A stretch of DNA of 64,000 nucleotides from the NCBI GenBank assembly GCA_008828725.1, contig MEHQ01002756.1, forward strand, positions 1-64,000, in the 5' to 3' direction. The translations under genes were made by a program, and so were the position numbers. Each line of letters begins with the position of its first letter. The stretch's first letter is position 1. Below are positions 49,540 to 60,716 of the stretch, piece by piece. Origin of the DNA: Saccharina japonica. Taxonomy: Eukaryota > Sar > Phaeophyceae > Laminariales > Laminariaceae. The notes under the pieces are model-generated. The model did not search any database. It was not told the DNA's origin and saw nothing but the letters and a program-made list of their open reading frames with translations.

Positions 49540-50445
49540 GTCATCTCCAGAGCTGGCCTCGAGGTTTCTGCTTGTGGACGGCGTATTCCTCGGAGAAAAA
49601 CGACAACTTACGTCAAGCAACATGCTAACACCGTCAAGGTGGACATCACGACGAACAGGCGTTGCTACAATTTCTCGCACCAAGCAGCCGACGTTTGATT
49701 CCGAGGGAAGCAGGAATGCGTCGTATTGCAAAAACTTGCTGCAGACAGCATAGTGGATGTCAATAGCAGGCGTTGCTCGCATGGCTTGTGTACGATACCA
49801 AGTGTATATGTCGAAAGCAGCAGGAAGGCAAAAAAGTGAAAACAACATGCTGAGGACGATGCGATACGCTTTTTAGAAATGCACTTCTTTCACATAGTCT
49901 GCATCGAGCGACGGGCTTTCCATTTCGACGACGGGGAGGAGGCGACAATATTGCCGGCTACATGTGGAGGATGTCCTGATGGACGTTTTGAAAACGAATT
50001 TTTTGCATAGGTCTTGCATCAAGCGGTCGAAAATAGATGTCGAGAGGAGCAAGCACGGGTTATTTGGCAAGCAACATGCTAAGGACGACATGGTAGGTGT
50101 CGTAAGCAGGCGTTGTTCACAAGGTTGATGCAATGGAGTACCATGTTTCGACCAAGAGGGAAGCAATGCGGCAGTGTAGGGTAAGAACTACACATAAACA
50201 GGCATGGTAAACGCCTTCAAGAAACGGTGCTCACTTGGCCTCTGCCCTACGGGGCCGGGGTGAGGGATTCCTACTAGCGCGGCGGCCACTGGATGAACCC
50301 GTCATAGTCTCCACCTATCGGAGGGGTCAGTTGTCAATATTATAACCCAATCCAAGGTGGTGGGTTGACGGAAACGTGACGGTGGGGTTTGACTGACAAG
50401 TAACTTACACACTGCGCTGATCCTGCACCTGGTTCGTCTGTACTG
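49540..50445 (+). pseudogene. Ruined EsV-1-7 repeat gene (arm B)
   Basis: Family words survive in several frames: NRRC, TFDSEGSRNASYCK and ADSIVDVNSRRCS at about 49650-49775, an EDDA remnant near 49855 and SRRCSQG near 50110. The final stretch (50240-50445) aligns at DNA level with the C-terminal part of the arm A pseudogene but has lost the pattern. Stops and frame changes are frequent. Its 5' flank matches that of the arm A pseudogene, so both descend from one gene that was already there when the palindrome formed. Confidence 0.75.
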
Positions 50446-52059
50446 CTACAATCGCTTACACGGGTTGTTGCACATCGTACCCTGCCATCAAAAGCGCCTT
50501 TGATTGGCGTCTAATCGAAGTGTACGTTTTTTTAACGATATGCTTGAACGTGGGCGAAGTCGCGGTTAACGTTGGGTCATCACCGGGCGTGCCCGATTTC
50601 GGGGGCACTATAAGGTCCGTCTATACGTACATAGGTCTTACTAAAACCTTTATAGAACGGAGCAATAATCGCCTTGTGGGTTTTGTTATGTATACATGAT
50701 TGGCCTATGTCACCGTTTGTAGAATCGGAGACCAGTTTTCGCGTAAGACACTACGCACAAATAGACCGGCGCCGTAACCGAGGGCCACGCTTGTGACATA
50801 TCGTTATGGAACACTATTCGCGTGGTGCTAACAGAGGCACCCTTTGCCGTGGTTTAGCATGATATACGGCACTCCGCTTCGACAGCCTACTATCGGCAAG
50901 GAAGAAATATTCCTTCTCACTTGAATATTGTTTGGTAGAATGGACAATAACGATCGTATCGTCCAGAATAGGAAGGCATATTGCGTCACAACCGGATGCT
51001 TTGTGGAAAGCACAACGGTTGATATGGTGGCATGGTAAGCGATACGACACACCTATTATTTAGACATACCAGAGATGTCTGCAACAGCTTTGCGACAAAC
51101 AAACGGAATATCACCATCATCGATGTTGGAACCCTGCAGAATGCCTCGTATAAAACACGAGGTGCTAACGATTGCAGAAGTTTGCAGTCCAAACCCCTAA
51201 CGCAAATTTCCATGAGTATAATAATCAATCAAGTGCCCGTTGTGTATTCAGCATTCAATATCGTACTACTGGAGACAATGTGTAAGCGTTACGCTATCGG
51301 AACTATATCTTGTCTGGGTTGTATTAGCTAATGGTCCGACGTGTCTCCTACGTTCAACACGTGCCGGCACGTGTCCTTAGCACTGCAGGCATACAGGGCC
51401 GGCCGATGGGCTGGGCAGAGCGACCCTCAAAAAGCCCACATATCATGGACCGCAGTTGTCCAGTAATCGCCTACAGGTACGAAGGAACCAGGGGCTCGTG
51501 ATATAGCAGTGTCTTGTCTTCTGCGGCCGGGAAGATGCTTCAGCTAGGTACCCGCTATTTTCAAAGATAGGCGCGGGGCCGTCATTCTAGCCTGGTGTCG
51601 TCGTTGGTTCACCTCCGCTCTCCATTCTGCTACCAATCCGCCGATTGACATTGCATATCATTGCCTGGTACCTTGATGACTGGGTTTGAGAGATGAAAAC
51701 ACCGACAGATCCCCGTGAAACGTTATGTTGCAGTATATTGTGTATGCCAAGTAGCGTGCACATGGATGCACACCAGCGAGGATGGCACGACTGGGCAAAT
51801 TGTTAAGTTCGCAATTCACGAGCGCACACCGTCGCCGATGAACACCCGCAAGTCCATTGACTATAAACATCATACCATAGGGGTGAGATGGTTACTTAGA
51901 ATACTGTTCTCAAGCAGCCACCCGTGTGCTTTTTGAAAACATAATATGAATGACTCGGGAAAATAGCACCATATTTGTGAAGTAGATCCGTTATTCGGAT
52001 GATGATAAACATTAATGCAACTAACCTAGAGTCAGGACCTTGGTAGATATGCTTTGTCA
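50446..52059. other. Arm B inner flank, no supported gene
   Basis: It mirrors 37291-39159 of arm A. The best match is GGCGGATTGGTAGCAGA at both 37711 and 51646-51630. Frames are short and interrupted. Confidence 0.5.
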
Positions 52060-54465
52060 TGTTTAATCAAAATGGTTTAGTGCATCTCATGGGACTGCTA
52101 TTATTTACATTTTTGATTGCGTTCTCGACATAGCTATTGGAGTCTTGGTAAGAGAGAGAGTCTCAGTCTCAGCCCGATACCGTTATCGAAGCATGCTGCA
52201 ACCCCCTAAGTTTCTCCAACTGTACATACTACCGTCTATCCCTCCCTCTTCCTCCTACTGTAATTCTGGCCAAGTCTGTAGCTAGTTCGGCCTACAGTTG
52301 TCCCGGGTGATCAAGCCTCCGGATGAAGGTACCACTCAACTCCTGCGAACAAACTCAAGCATACACCTTTTGCGATAGAACACGTTTTACGAAACCCAGG
52401 CAACTTTCGACCCCGTCTCGCCCCCTCGACACCAATAATGTCGAGGCTAAGTCAGCAAAAAAAGTTCGAGAACCCCTCGAATGGATGACCCAGCCAGCGA
52501 CTTCCTCACCTGTACTTACGCTTGCAGCACCAACCTCGTGTTTGCTTGCGGCCGACGTTAGGATGCTGACCGGCATGTCATGCCCTTCTAGGCGGTAATA
52601 CCTATGGCTCCCTCAAATCTCCAAAAGTCAACAATAAACTATCATCCGAGTCCCCGGTACAGACCAGCCGCATTATCTCTACCCATTAGCGATGTGGTTG
52701 GTTACTCTGGTAGCGAAGGTCGATAATCCGTCTACGTACAAAACGAACCTTGATATACCAACTCGCTAATCCATTAGGCTGGGCCGCTCCATAGTGGCAA
52801 TAAACTTAGCCGGAACATGCACCAGGCACCAGACAAACACCAAGAGCGGGAGAAACGTTTGGAAATCTCTCTTAAAAATATGAATGATTAGAGGAAGAGT
52901 GTTTAGGAACAGCCGCTTGCCCATTGCACATTGAACTCCCGAACATAAAACATATGTCGTCGGATTCGTAATCCCCACTATAGAGTTTCCCACCGCCGAA
53001 CAATTGGGGTTTTGACGGCGCGGGTTCATCAGTTTAGAGGCAGGGGGGGGTGTCGACGGATTACAAATAGTGAGCAAAGGATTCACTATTGCCGCCGAAC
53101 TATTACCATGCTCGGAGACATTTTGATGTTCGAGTCGATTATTTTTTAGATTAGGAATTTGGCAATCCCACGGTAGGGGTACCACGTTTAGGCTCAACAT
53201 GTTATGACCGGCCGTGCACCTCACGCGAGCAACCAACGGATACTATTACTTTTTTACTGGTGTATTTGTTTTCGGACTGCCGCATTGGAAGTTTTTTTCG
53301 GATTGCGTCAACGAATGTTTCCGAAGTCATTGGTCGGGTGAGATTTTGAGATCTTCATGTGAGGAGCTCAGAAAACTCTGCTGCACCTCTACTGTGGGAT
53401 GACTCAATTGTTTTGAACCATCTCCGCTTTATTTTTTTTGCAGGAATTCATTAAGGATATAGGTATAACCGCTCCAAACCCTGCAGTAACTTTGCCTTTT
53501 TAGAACACCACCGTCGAATACGTTTTTTATCCAAATTAAGTTGCGGTATTATTTTTGGACAGTAGGCGGGGTATTGTTCGTCACCACCCCCCCTCCACTC
53601 AGAATACGTACCCCTCGCCCCGCGCAATGCTTATACACTAAATGATAGCCATGACACACGTTAAATGGATGGTGCTCGAGGTTCAATGTGTTTTGCCTAT
53701 TCTGGTAAAAAGAAGGCGAACATTCAGAGCGCGGGGATACTAATCACAAACCAATACTTAAGTAATTATATACATTAAGCTGGATGTTTGAGGGTGTGAA
53801 TGTCGATTCCGTTGCGGTATGTTTTTAATCTACACTTAGCTGTTGCATTGCGTCTTATCATGCATACATTGTTTTGAAAAGCAGTGACAAAGCTACCGAG
53901 AATTGTCGAGCCCTTCCCACTTTATATTTTCCTCTGGTGGAAGTTCGGAACACGGAGCTACCCCAACAAACCGACCACGCGAATCCATAGACAGTGATCT
54001 GAAAAACAAACAAAAATCGAGATTGCCGCGAGAAACACAAACAAACGACCCGAAGCATTTACGTTACTGAGCTCCCTTTTTAACCTCGTTAATTTATGTG
54101 CTTTACATCGAAAAGAAGAGTCGAAACTCATATTTCTCGAAACGTTCATGGTTGCAGCAGTAAAACTCGATTGTCACGGAACCTGCCCGTAGTGTCCACA
54201 TGTCCTGGTATGTGTATGTCAGAAATTGAACCGTACCGGGAGTGTCGTGTTTGAGACGACATCCTAAACAAATGGTCCAGCAAGGAAAATGATTACCGTG
54301 ATTTTTACACCAGTCACCCGTAAGAGAGAACTCCGGCATTGAATAGGTCTTTTATCGGCAATGCCATCATAGCGGACTGATGGCAGTGCATCCAAGTTCA
54401 CAACGGAAACACTCAAGGTAGAAATGAAGACGAGCGCCTTGATATTCAGTGGGACACTCGGCTGT
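52060..54465 (-). repeat. Copy B of the triplicated segment, carrying a MITE
   Basis: The reverse complement of 35035-37290, broken by the MITE at 53168-53398. On the minus strand, the frames at 52576-52355 (SILTSAASKHEVGAASV) and 54339-54103 (LTGDWCK, then NHERFEKYEF) carry words related to copies A and C. Confidence 0.75.
53168..53398. mobile_element. MITE, copy 4 (231 bp), in arm B only
   Basis: Close relative of 24167-24398 across its full length (CCACGGTAGGGGTACCAC on the left, TCATGTGAGGAGCTCAGA near the right). Neither arm A nor copy C has it at the matching place. Confidence 0.8.
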
Positions 54466-54639
54466 CGATACAGTATGCGTCCGGTGGTGGGAACCCCCTA
54501 TATATCCCGTCAACTAGTGTACGCATCCTTGATGTATACCGTTGGTGTCCTCCACAATCGGTCCGCTGAGCTAACTTAGACGTTCAGTCAGCACTAGAGG
54601 TCCGTAGATATCTCAAAAGCTGGTTGTCATAGCGTGGAA

Positions 54640-56450
54640 GACGAGGCGCGCACAACGTTAGCGTACGAAAAAATACCTGCGTCGACGACTATGCAGTTCT
54701 GGTACAATATACATATTGTTATTGCACGGCCAACGAACGGGTTGGCGTGTTTGTTTTCCCCAAGTGTGTGTACTGCGGACCAAAAACTATTATCGCAGTC
54801 CTACCGTCCCTCCCTCTCTCCGTCCCTTCCTCCGCGAGGCTATAAACAAATGTATCCAGCAAGAGCCATAATTGCACAAGGAAGGGAGAAGAGTGGGAGA
54901 GAGTAATAAAACCTACTCCGTACTTGCTGCTGCTGCTGCTGCCTGCTGCTGCTGCTGATATTTCACTGATGTTGTACCGGGTGCACGCACAGCTGCACCT
55001 GCTGTTCTTACTCGTATACTTGAGATCAAAGGGAATACGTGGTTTCACAATCCAAACGTTTAGCACAAACGTCGTATGTACTCAGACGCAGACCGCGTGT
55101 TATTAAGAAATATGATTAAAAATAAAAGAAAACAATTACGTCCACATATTCGAGATCAATTATAAGTTAACAGCAGCAAGAGCCATAATCGCACAAGGAA
55201 GGGAGAAGAGGGGGAGAGAGTTACAGAATGTACTCCGTACTTGCTGCTGCCTGCTGCTTCCCGCTGCTGCTGCTGATAATTTACTGCCGTTGGTACCAGA
55301 GGTTGTACCAGAGGTCACAGGTGTAATATAATTTACTCCGTACTCGCTGCTGCTGCTGCCTGCTGCTGCTGCTGCTGCTGCTGCTGATATTTTACTGCTG
55401 TTGTCACAAGGTACCGGAGGTGATACCAGAGGTACCAGGTGTAATCAAATGTCCTCCGTACTTGCTGCTGCTGCAGATATTTTACTGGATGTTTTTATTA
55501 TTTCTCACAGCCAAGAAGTCCTGAAAAACACTGTTCGTGGCGTGCGTTTTTTGCTTGTTTTCAGTATATACCTGATTTTGGCTAGAATGGATAAGGTATA
55601 CCTGATTTTTGCATTTACCCTAAAATATATATATTTGTATGACAGCCTTTTAGGACTTCTTCTAGAAACGATCGAATCTATTTGTTCATGCCCCAAAGTT
55701 CAAATGTTTTCCCGGCGATTCATATTTGTACCATTCAGATGAAAGTTCGAGTCGATTCATCAAAATTCATATCGATCGGTTTGACGCTTTCTTTTTTTAA
55801 TGCGGGCCCATTATGATTATTGATTGGACAATTTCGCTAAAGACACCCACAATTATGTCATGTCAAGCAATGGAAACCTGCGCTGTCAAGGGTATAGAGT
55901 CGAGTGTTGTAAAACTAAAACCTAGTAGTATGGTGTCAGTCCCGGCACTGTCTGTCAAGGGTGCTGTGTCGTGACATATTTGGTTCGAGGGCGGTGGTTA
56001 GGAGAGGAGGAGGGAGCGATGGGGAGGCAGGAGGGAAGCGTGTTACTGTGATGGGGCGGAGGGCGCGGACGGAAGGACGGAGAGAAGGAGGAACGGAAGG
56101 CTAGAGAGGGAGGAGGCGAGCGAGGGAGGGAGGGAAGGAGGGAGGGAGGGAGGGAGGGAGCGATAAAGCGAGACTGGGACGGAGGGAATAGCCCTCGCCA
56201 CCTGATCACTCCCAGCACAACGTGACGCCAACATCAATTTCATTAATCCGATTTCACATGAAGTTAGACACTGGCCTCTGGCGAGTCACTCGCCCAACAT
56301 GCCGTTTCGGATGTTGGCAGCCTACCCTGATTACCCCCCCCACAGGGCACCCCATTAGGTATGGTTTGGACCATGACCCGTCATCCTCGAGGGCTATCGA
56401 CCAGTTGCGTTCGGTACGGGTGTAGCAGTTTTAAGAAATTTGTCCGTGGG
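54640..56450. other. Insert in arm B: CTG modules and a purine tract
   Basis: Arm A has no counterpart. 54855-55495 holds four related modules built on TCCGTACTTGCTGCTG...GATATTTTACTG with (CTG)n runs at 54924-54958, 55240-55277, 55345-55387 and 55461-55475. Two modules also share AGCAAGAGCCATAAT-GCACAAGGAAGG (54857, 55173). A GGGA-rich purine tract lies at 55985-56195. No gene is evident. Confidence 0.65.
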
Positions 56451-56479
56451 TGTCCCTACTCTGACCCTCATCGGACAGA

Positions 56480-57812
56480 CAGGCAGACAGCTTTTCTTAA
56501 ATGGTTCTAGAAAACACAAGTTACACTTGTGGAAAAGGAGAAATTTGATCACAATTGCAACAACACTGAAAAAACAAAAGCATAATCGCCACCTTAAGCG
56601 TTGTCGGTGAAGCAGAGCGGTACGTCAAATACTAAAAATATATACCATGAACGATTAGGTAATATGGTTCTGATATCGTACGTCTTACTACGAGATCAAG
56701 CCATGCCACCTGCTCCCTGTTAGCAGACATGTGCACGTTTACGCGTTCACCCTCAGGGCTACAGTGTAGGACATACGGTACCTTGCCGTTTCAAAGTGTG
56801 TTATTGCTGTTGAACGAGAAGCACGATACGGTGGGTGTAGACCCATTTGTTTATGCGACTTCCGGCTTGAGGTGCTCGGAATCTCACGCAAAACGTGAAG
56901 AAATGTATATCAAGATGAGCAATCCAATGAACTAAGAGTACACTTGGTACACATACTATAATTCCATACCTAGTATTGCGTTTCCGGATTAATGGGTGCA
57001 GTAGTTCCTCAGTGAAGCGGCAGCGTCAGTGACAACCGTTTTTGCGAAAACAAAATTACAAATTGATCGTATCACGGGTCACAAGGACGTTTGTCAACAA
57101 ACTAATGGATTAGTTTGACATTTTCGCTGCAATGGCTGTTAAATTGCCACGCGAATTACGTTAAATATACGTGTAACCATGAACTGCATGAGCAAGCCAA
57201 TGCCCTTAGAGACTCGACGCCAAAGTAAATCTACTGGATCGCTTTGCTGGTGGAATGCTGGTCCAAACCTTAGTCCCGGTCAAATCCGGTTCTGTTCTGC
57301 AACACAGGGTTGGAACCATAAACCTCCAGCGACATGTCTACTATCAACTACGTCGTCCGATTCAAAGCTTGTGACACACGGCAGCATAGCGAGAAAGAGT
57401 TAGCTTCAAACTGTTCTTGTAAATATATCGAGCACATACTTTGACGCGAATGGGTTCTTCGATGTATTTCCGTCGATTGTAATATAGTTTGAATAGCAAT
57501 AGCGGTCAAAACATGCGGAACGGCATACAGGCAGTTCATGCCCATTTCAACATGGCATGAACCTAGGGCGTCCTAACGATCCTTGGTCTAATCTAGGCTT
57601 CTCTCCGCGGAGACAAACGGCATTGCTTCACCGTAGGAACGATCCTGGCGATATAAAGGCTGGGACAGCCAGAGCCGACACGACGGCAAGCGTATTTGGC
57701 GCAAACGTCATTAACTTGCAATATATACCAGGCGGGACTATTGCACATCTGTACCACGGATCTAGTCCAACATAACTGCTCACACCAATTTCCCGGACCG
57801 CTCGGAAACATT
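56480..57812. other. Arm B flank shared with arm A, no supported gene
   Basis: It mirrors 33535-34860. GAAGCGGC-GCGTCAGTGAC at about 57016 and the GTAGACCCATTTGTTT-like block near 56838 are clear anchors. Confidence 0.5.
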
Positions 57813-59174
57813 TCAAAACATACACTGAATTTTAACGTCAAATCGGGCAGGGTTAACGGAACGGCTCAACAGGCTACGGCGAGCTTGCTTGCTGGCAGAT
57901 TCCTGTCCAACGCAGACGAAGCCGTCCTGAGAGGGGTCGTGCTGGTGGCAGTGCGTAGGCTGCTTCCCACTTAGTCCCCACCGTGACGTTCGGCCACAAT
58001 TCACCACTTGACACTTTACAATAAAACTAATCAATTCGCCTCCCAACATATCGCCTTTATGTTCGGAACATACTGTCGCCATACCGCCAGTTAGTACACC
58101 CCAGGTCGGTGCCTTGGTGCAGGTGTCATTTGAGCAACGCCGGGAAACGATATCCACCATGTTATCAGCCGCATGCTGTTTGCAGTACATCGCCATCTTG
58201 CTGCCCTCGACATTAAAACTTGGTTGCTTCATGCAGGTGTCATGTGCGCAACTCTTGTCGCGAACGTTCACCATGCCGTGCTCAGCATGTAGCTTGCAGT
58301 ACACCGCCGTCTTGCTGCCCTCGACATTGAACTTCGCCAGCTTCATGCAGGTGTCATACGAGCAACGCTTGCCGCGAACGTTCACCATGCCATCCTCAGC
58401 ATGTAGCTTGCAGTTCACAGCAGCAGTCTTGCTGCCCTCAACATTGAAACACGGCCTTTTCATGCAGGTTTCATATGAGCAACGCTTACTTACAACGTTT
58501 GCCATGCCGTCCTCAGCATGTAGCTTGCAGTACACAGCAGCAGTCTTGCGGCCCTCAACATTGAAACACGGCCTTTTCATGCAGGTTTCATATGAGCAAC
58601 GCTTACTTAAAACGTTTACCATGCCGTCCTCAGCATGCTGCTTGCAGTACACAGCCGTCTTGCTGCCCTCGATATTGAAATTCCGCTGCTTCGTGCACAC
58701 GTCATATGAGCAACTCTTACCTGAAACGTTCACCATGCCGTCCTCAGCATGCTGCTTGCAGTACACAGCCGTCTTGCTGCCCTCGATATTAAAATTCGGC
58801 CTTTTCATGCACGTTTCATGTAAGCAACACCGGTTGGCGACATTCACCATGTCATCCGCTGCATGATGCTTGCAGGACACCGCCGTCTTGCTGCCTTTCA
58901 CATTGAACCGCGGCTGGTTCGTGCAGGTGTCATATGAGCAACGTTTCCTGCGAACATTCACAGTGCTGTCGTGAGCATGTTGCTTGCAGTATGCAGGGGT
59001 CTTGCTTGCTTCAACATTGAAACTGGGCCGCTTGTTGCAAGAGTCATATACGCAAGCCCTGCTCTCGATGCCCACCATGCCATCCTCCGCGTGTTGCTTG
59101 CAGTACGCCTCCACAGTAGCTTTGACAGCGAAGCCCGCCAACTTTATGCTGCGATCGCGTAAACAACGCTCCAT
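57813..59174 (-). CDS. EsV-1-7 repeat protein, 11 repeats (gene 3)
   Basis: A single exon of 453 codons has EsV-1-7 units starting at residues 4, 41, 79, 117, 155, 193, 232, 271, 309, 347 and 388. Unit 1 has lost its second cysteine (CLRDRS), so it probably cannot form a complete metal site. Units 6 and 7 have one extra alanine (KTAAVYC, KTAAVNC) and are close relatives of each other, which suggests unit duplication. Unit 10 contains PTWG and spans 41 residues. The last 66 residues match the length of the tails in genes 1 and 2 and end VKIQCMF, but the basic patch is weaker (KQARR, 429-433). It is the arm B partner of gene 2, with the same 5' and 3' flanks. Molecular role unknown; family membership is secure. 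Confidence 0.9.
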   Translation of the reverse strand: MERCLRDRSIKLAGFAVKATVEAYCKQHAEDGMVGIESRACVYDSCNKRPSFNVEASKTPAYCKQHAHDSTVNVRRKRCSYDTCTNQPRFNVKGSKTAVSCKHHAADDMVNVANRCCLHETCMKRPNFNIEGSKTAVYCKQHAEDGMVNVSGKSCSYDVCTKQRNFNIEGSKTAVYCKQHAEDGMVNVLSKRCSYETCMKRPCFNVEGRKTAAVYCKLHAEDGMANVVSKRCSYETCMKRPCFNVEGSKTAAVNCKLHAEDGMVNVRGKRCSYDTCMKLAKFNVEGSKTAVYCKLHAEHGMVNVRDKSCAHDTCMKQPSFNVEGSKMAMYCKQHAADNMVDIVSRRCSNDTCTKAPTWGVLTGGMATVCSEHKGDMLGGELISFIVKCQVVNCGRTSRWGLSGKQPTHCHQHDPSQDGFVCVGQESASKQARRSLLSRSVNPARFDVKIQCMF

Positions 59175-59590
59175 TATCGCGGGACACGGGTTGGTGGCGA
59201 CTGCGGTGGGAATACCTGAGGAACATCAGGTGGCGGGTGCGGCACATCAAGGAAGTGTAAGGTTCAGGCTAAGCTGTGACGTCTACCGCTTCAAGATATG
59301 TCGGCGGTATATGTCGTTGAAACGGCATTCGCAGCCGAGCGCTGCACTACAACGGTCCCACATATCTACTGATTGAACTCGGCCGGTAGAGAGACCGCCT
59401 GTCACACCGTCCAACGTTCAGACACGGTACCGCTGCGGGTTTGCTCACGGCACTTTTAAGTACGGTTTCGAGGAAGAGGGTTCAAGATCGGAGGGGAACA
59501 AAAACGCTGTATTCGACCACCGTGTGAGTCACGAGACTAGGATACTGTTGCACTCACATATTGGCATACATTCTCGTGTATGTATAGTTG
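59175..59590 (-). promoter_or_regulatory. Conserved 5' flank and probable promoter/5' UTR of EsV-1-7 gene 3
   Basis: On the minus strand, TAGACGTCACAGCTTAGCC at 59285-59267 lies about 90 bp before the ATG, where genes 1 and 2 have the related block. CGACATATCTTGAAG and CACCTGATGTTCC also match gene 2. CCCCTCCGATCTTGAA near 59490 matches gene 1. Confidence 0.55.
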
Positions 59591-60716
59591 TGTCTATGAA
59601 GAATCCGTCTTGTTGCGAACATACACTGTTCCTACGAGCACGTTGTGCCGACGATTTACGTCAGTACGTCGACATGGCAATCGTATCCGGACACGTTTGT
59701 CAAGGTTCAAGCCCAATCCGAGCACTGTAGCTCGCATACCAAGCGTAATGTTTTTTTTTTTTTCAGCAGGAGTGGCTACAACGATTTGCCGGGTGCTCTG
59801 TAAGCTGCCGTATTTTGTGTATTGTACGTACTTTCCCGTAAATAATAGCTTACTTTTCGTCGTATCACGAGATCATCAGCAGACAGCACAGCGATTACAG
59901 TGAATCACGGGTAGACAACACAACATGCAGAGAACACGACTTTACAACGCTGCCGCAACACCAGCAAGCAAAACGATAAGTGTGTGACACACCAATCCGC
60001 GCTGCACTGGTATGACTCTTACATGTAATGTTGTGTTTATCGGAGCCTGCGATCCGTAATCACGCGTCTACCATTCTGTCCTACCGTCGTGTGTCACAGA
60101 TGCACACTGATTCTGGACGGAAAGGTAAGGATCATACAGCATGCAAACACTACAACATACGTTACGACCTGGTCTAGCACCACAAGCACCAGCGACCTAC
60201 ACCAAGCGCAGGCGGCAGGCCCGCCATTTCATATTGGGCCTATTATTAGTATTTTGATGAGGGGCTCCCATCCGTCATCAGTCGTCAACAAGGGCCTCCA
60301 TCCGTCACCAGTCATCAACAATCACCACCGCTCTCTTTAATGACGCTGCCCTGTCCATAATATTTGTCGCACGTCTGGCGCGTGCCGCGATAAATACTAC
60401 CAGGTACATGGTAACAGTGAGCTTTGGTGATATGGTATATTGGTCACGATGCCCGAGTTAGAATTTGAAGGAGTGAGTTCAATATTCGGCGAGTTATGCC
60501 TACTATGTATTTTTCAGTTTTGTTTTGTATTGTGTAAGTAACCTAGACACCACAGACAGCAGACTGCAGCGTGTGTGCTACAACACGCTGCATAGAACGC
60601 TACTTGTAAGCCCCTGCCGGCCGCCGGCAGAAAAACGCGCAACGCCACGCGCTTTGGTTGTTTTGTCCGCGCTGTATTGCTCCGGGCTATTACTATTACT
60701 ATTGTATTTCATAGGA
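59591..60716. other. Arm B outer flank, no supported gene
   Basis: It mirrors 30575-31880 of arm A, for example CATGTACCTGGTAGTA and GACAAATATTATGGACAG on the reverse strand. A short duplication (CCATCCGTCA-CAGTC-TCAAC) at 60258-60321 is private to this arm. Confidence 0.5.

Noticed and set aside
58114-58866. 250-codon plus-strand frame
   Set aside because: It is the antisense shadow of gene 3. The 114-bp repeat keeps a reverse frame open, and the same effect gives plus-strand frames across gene 1 and minus-strand frames across gene 2.
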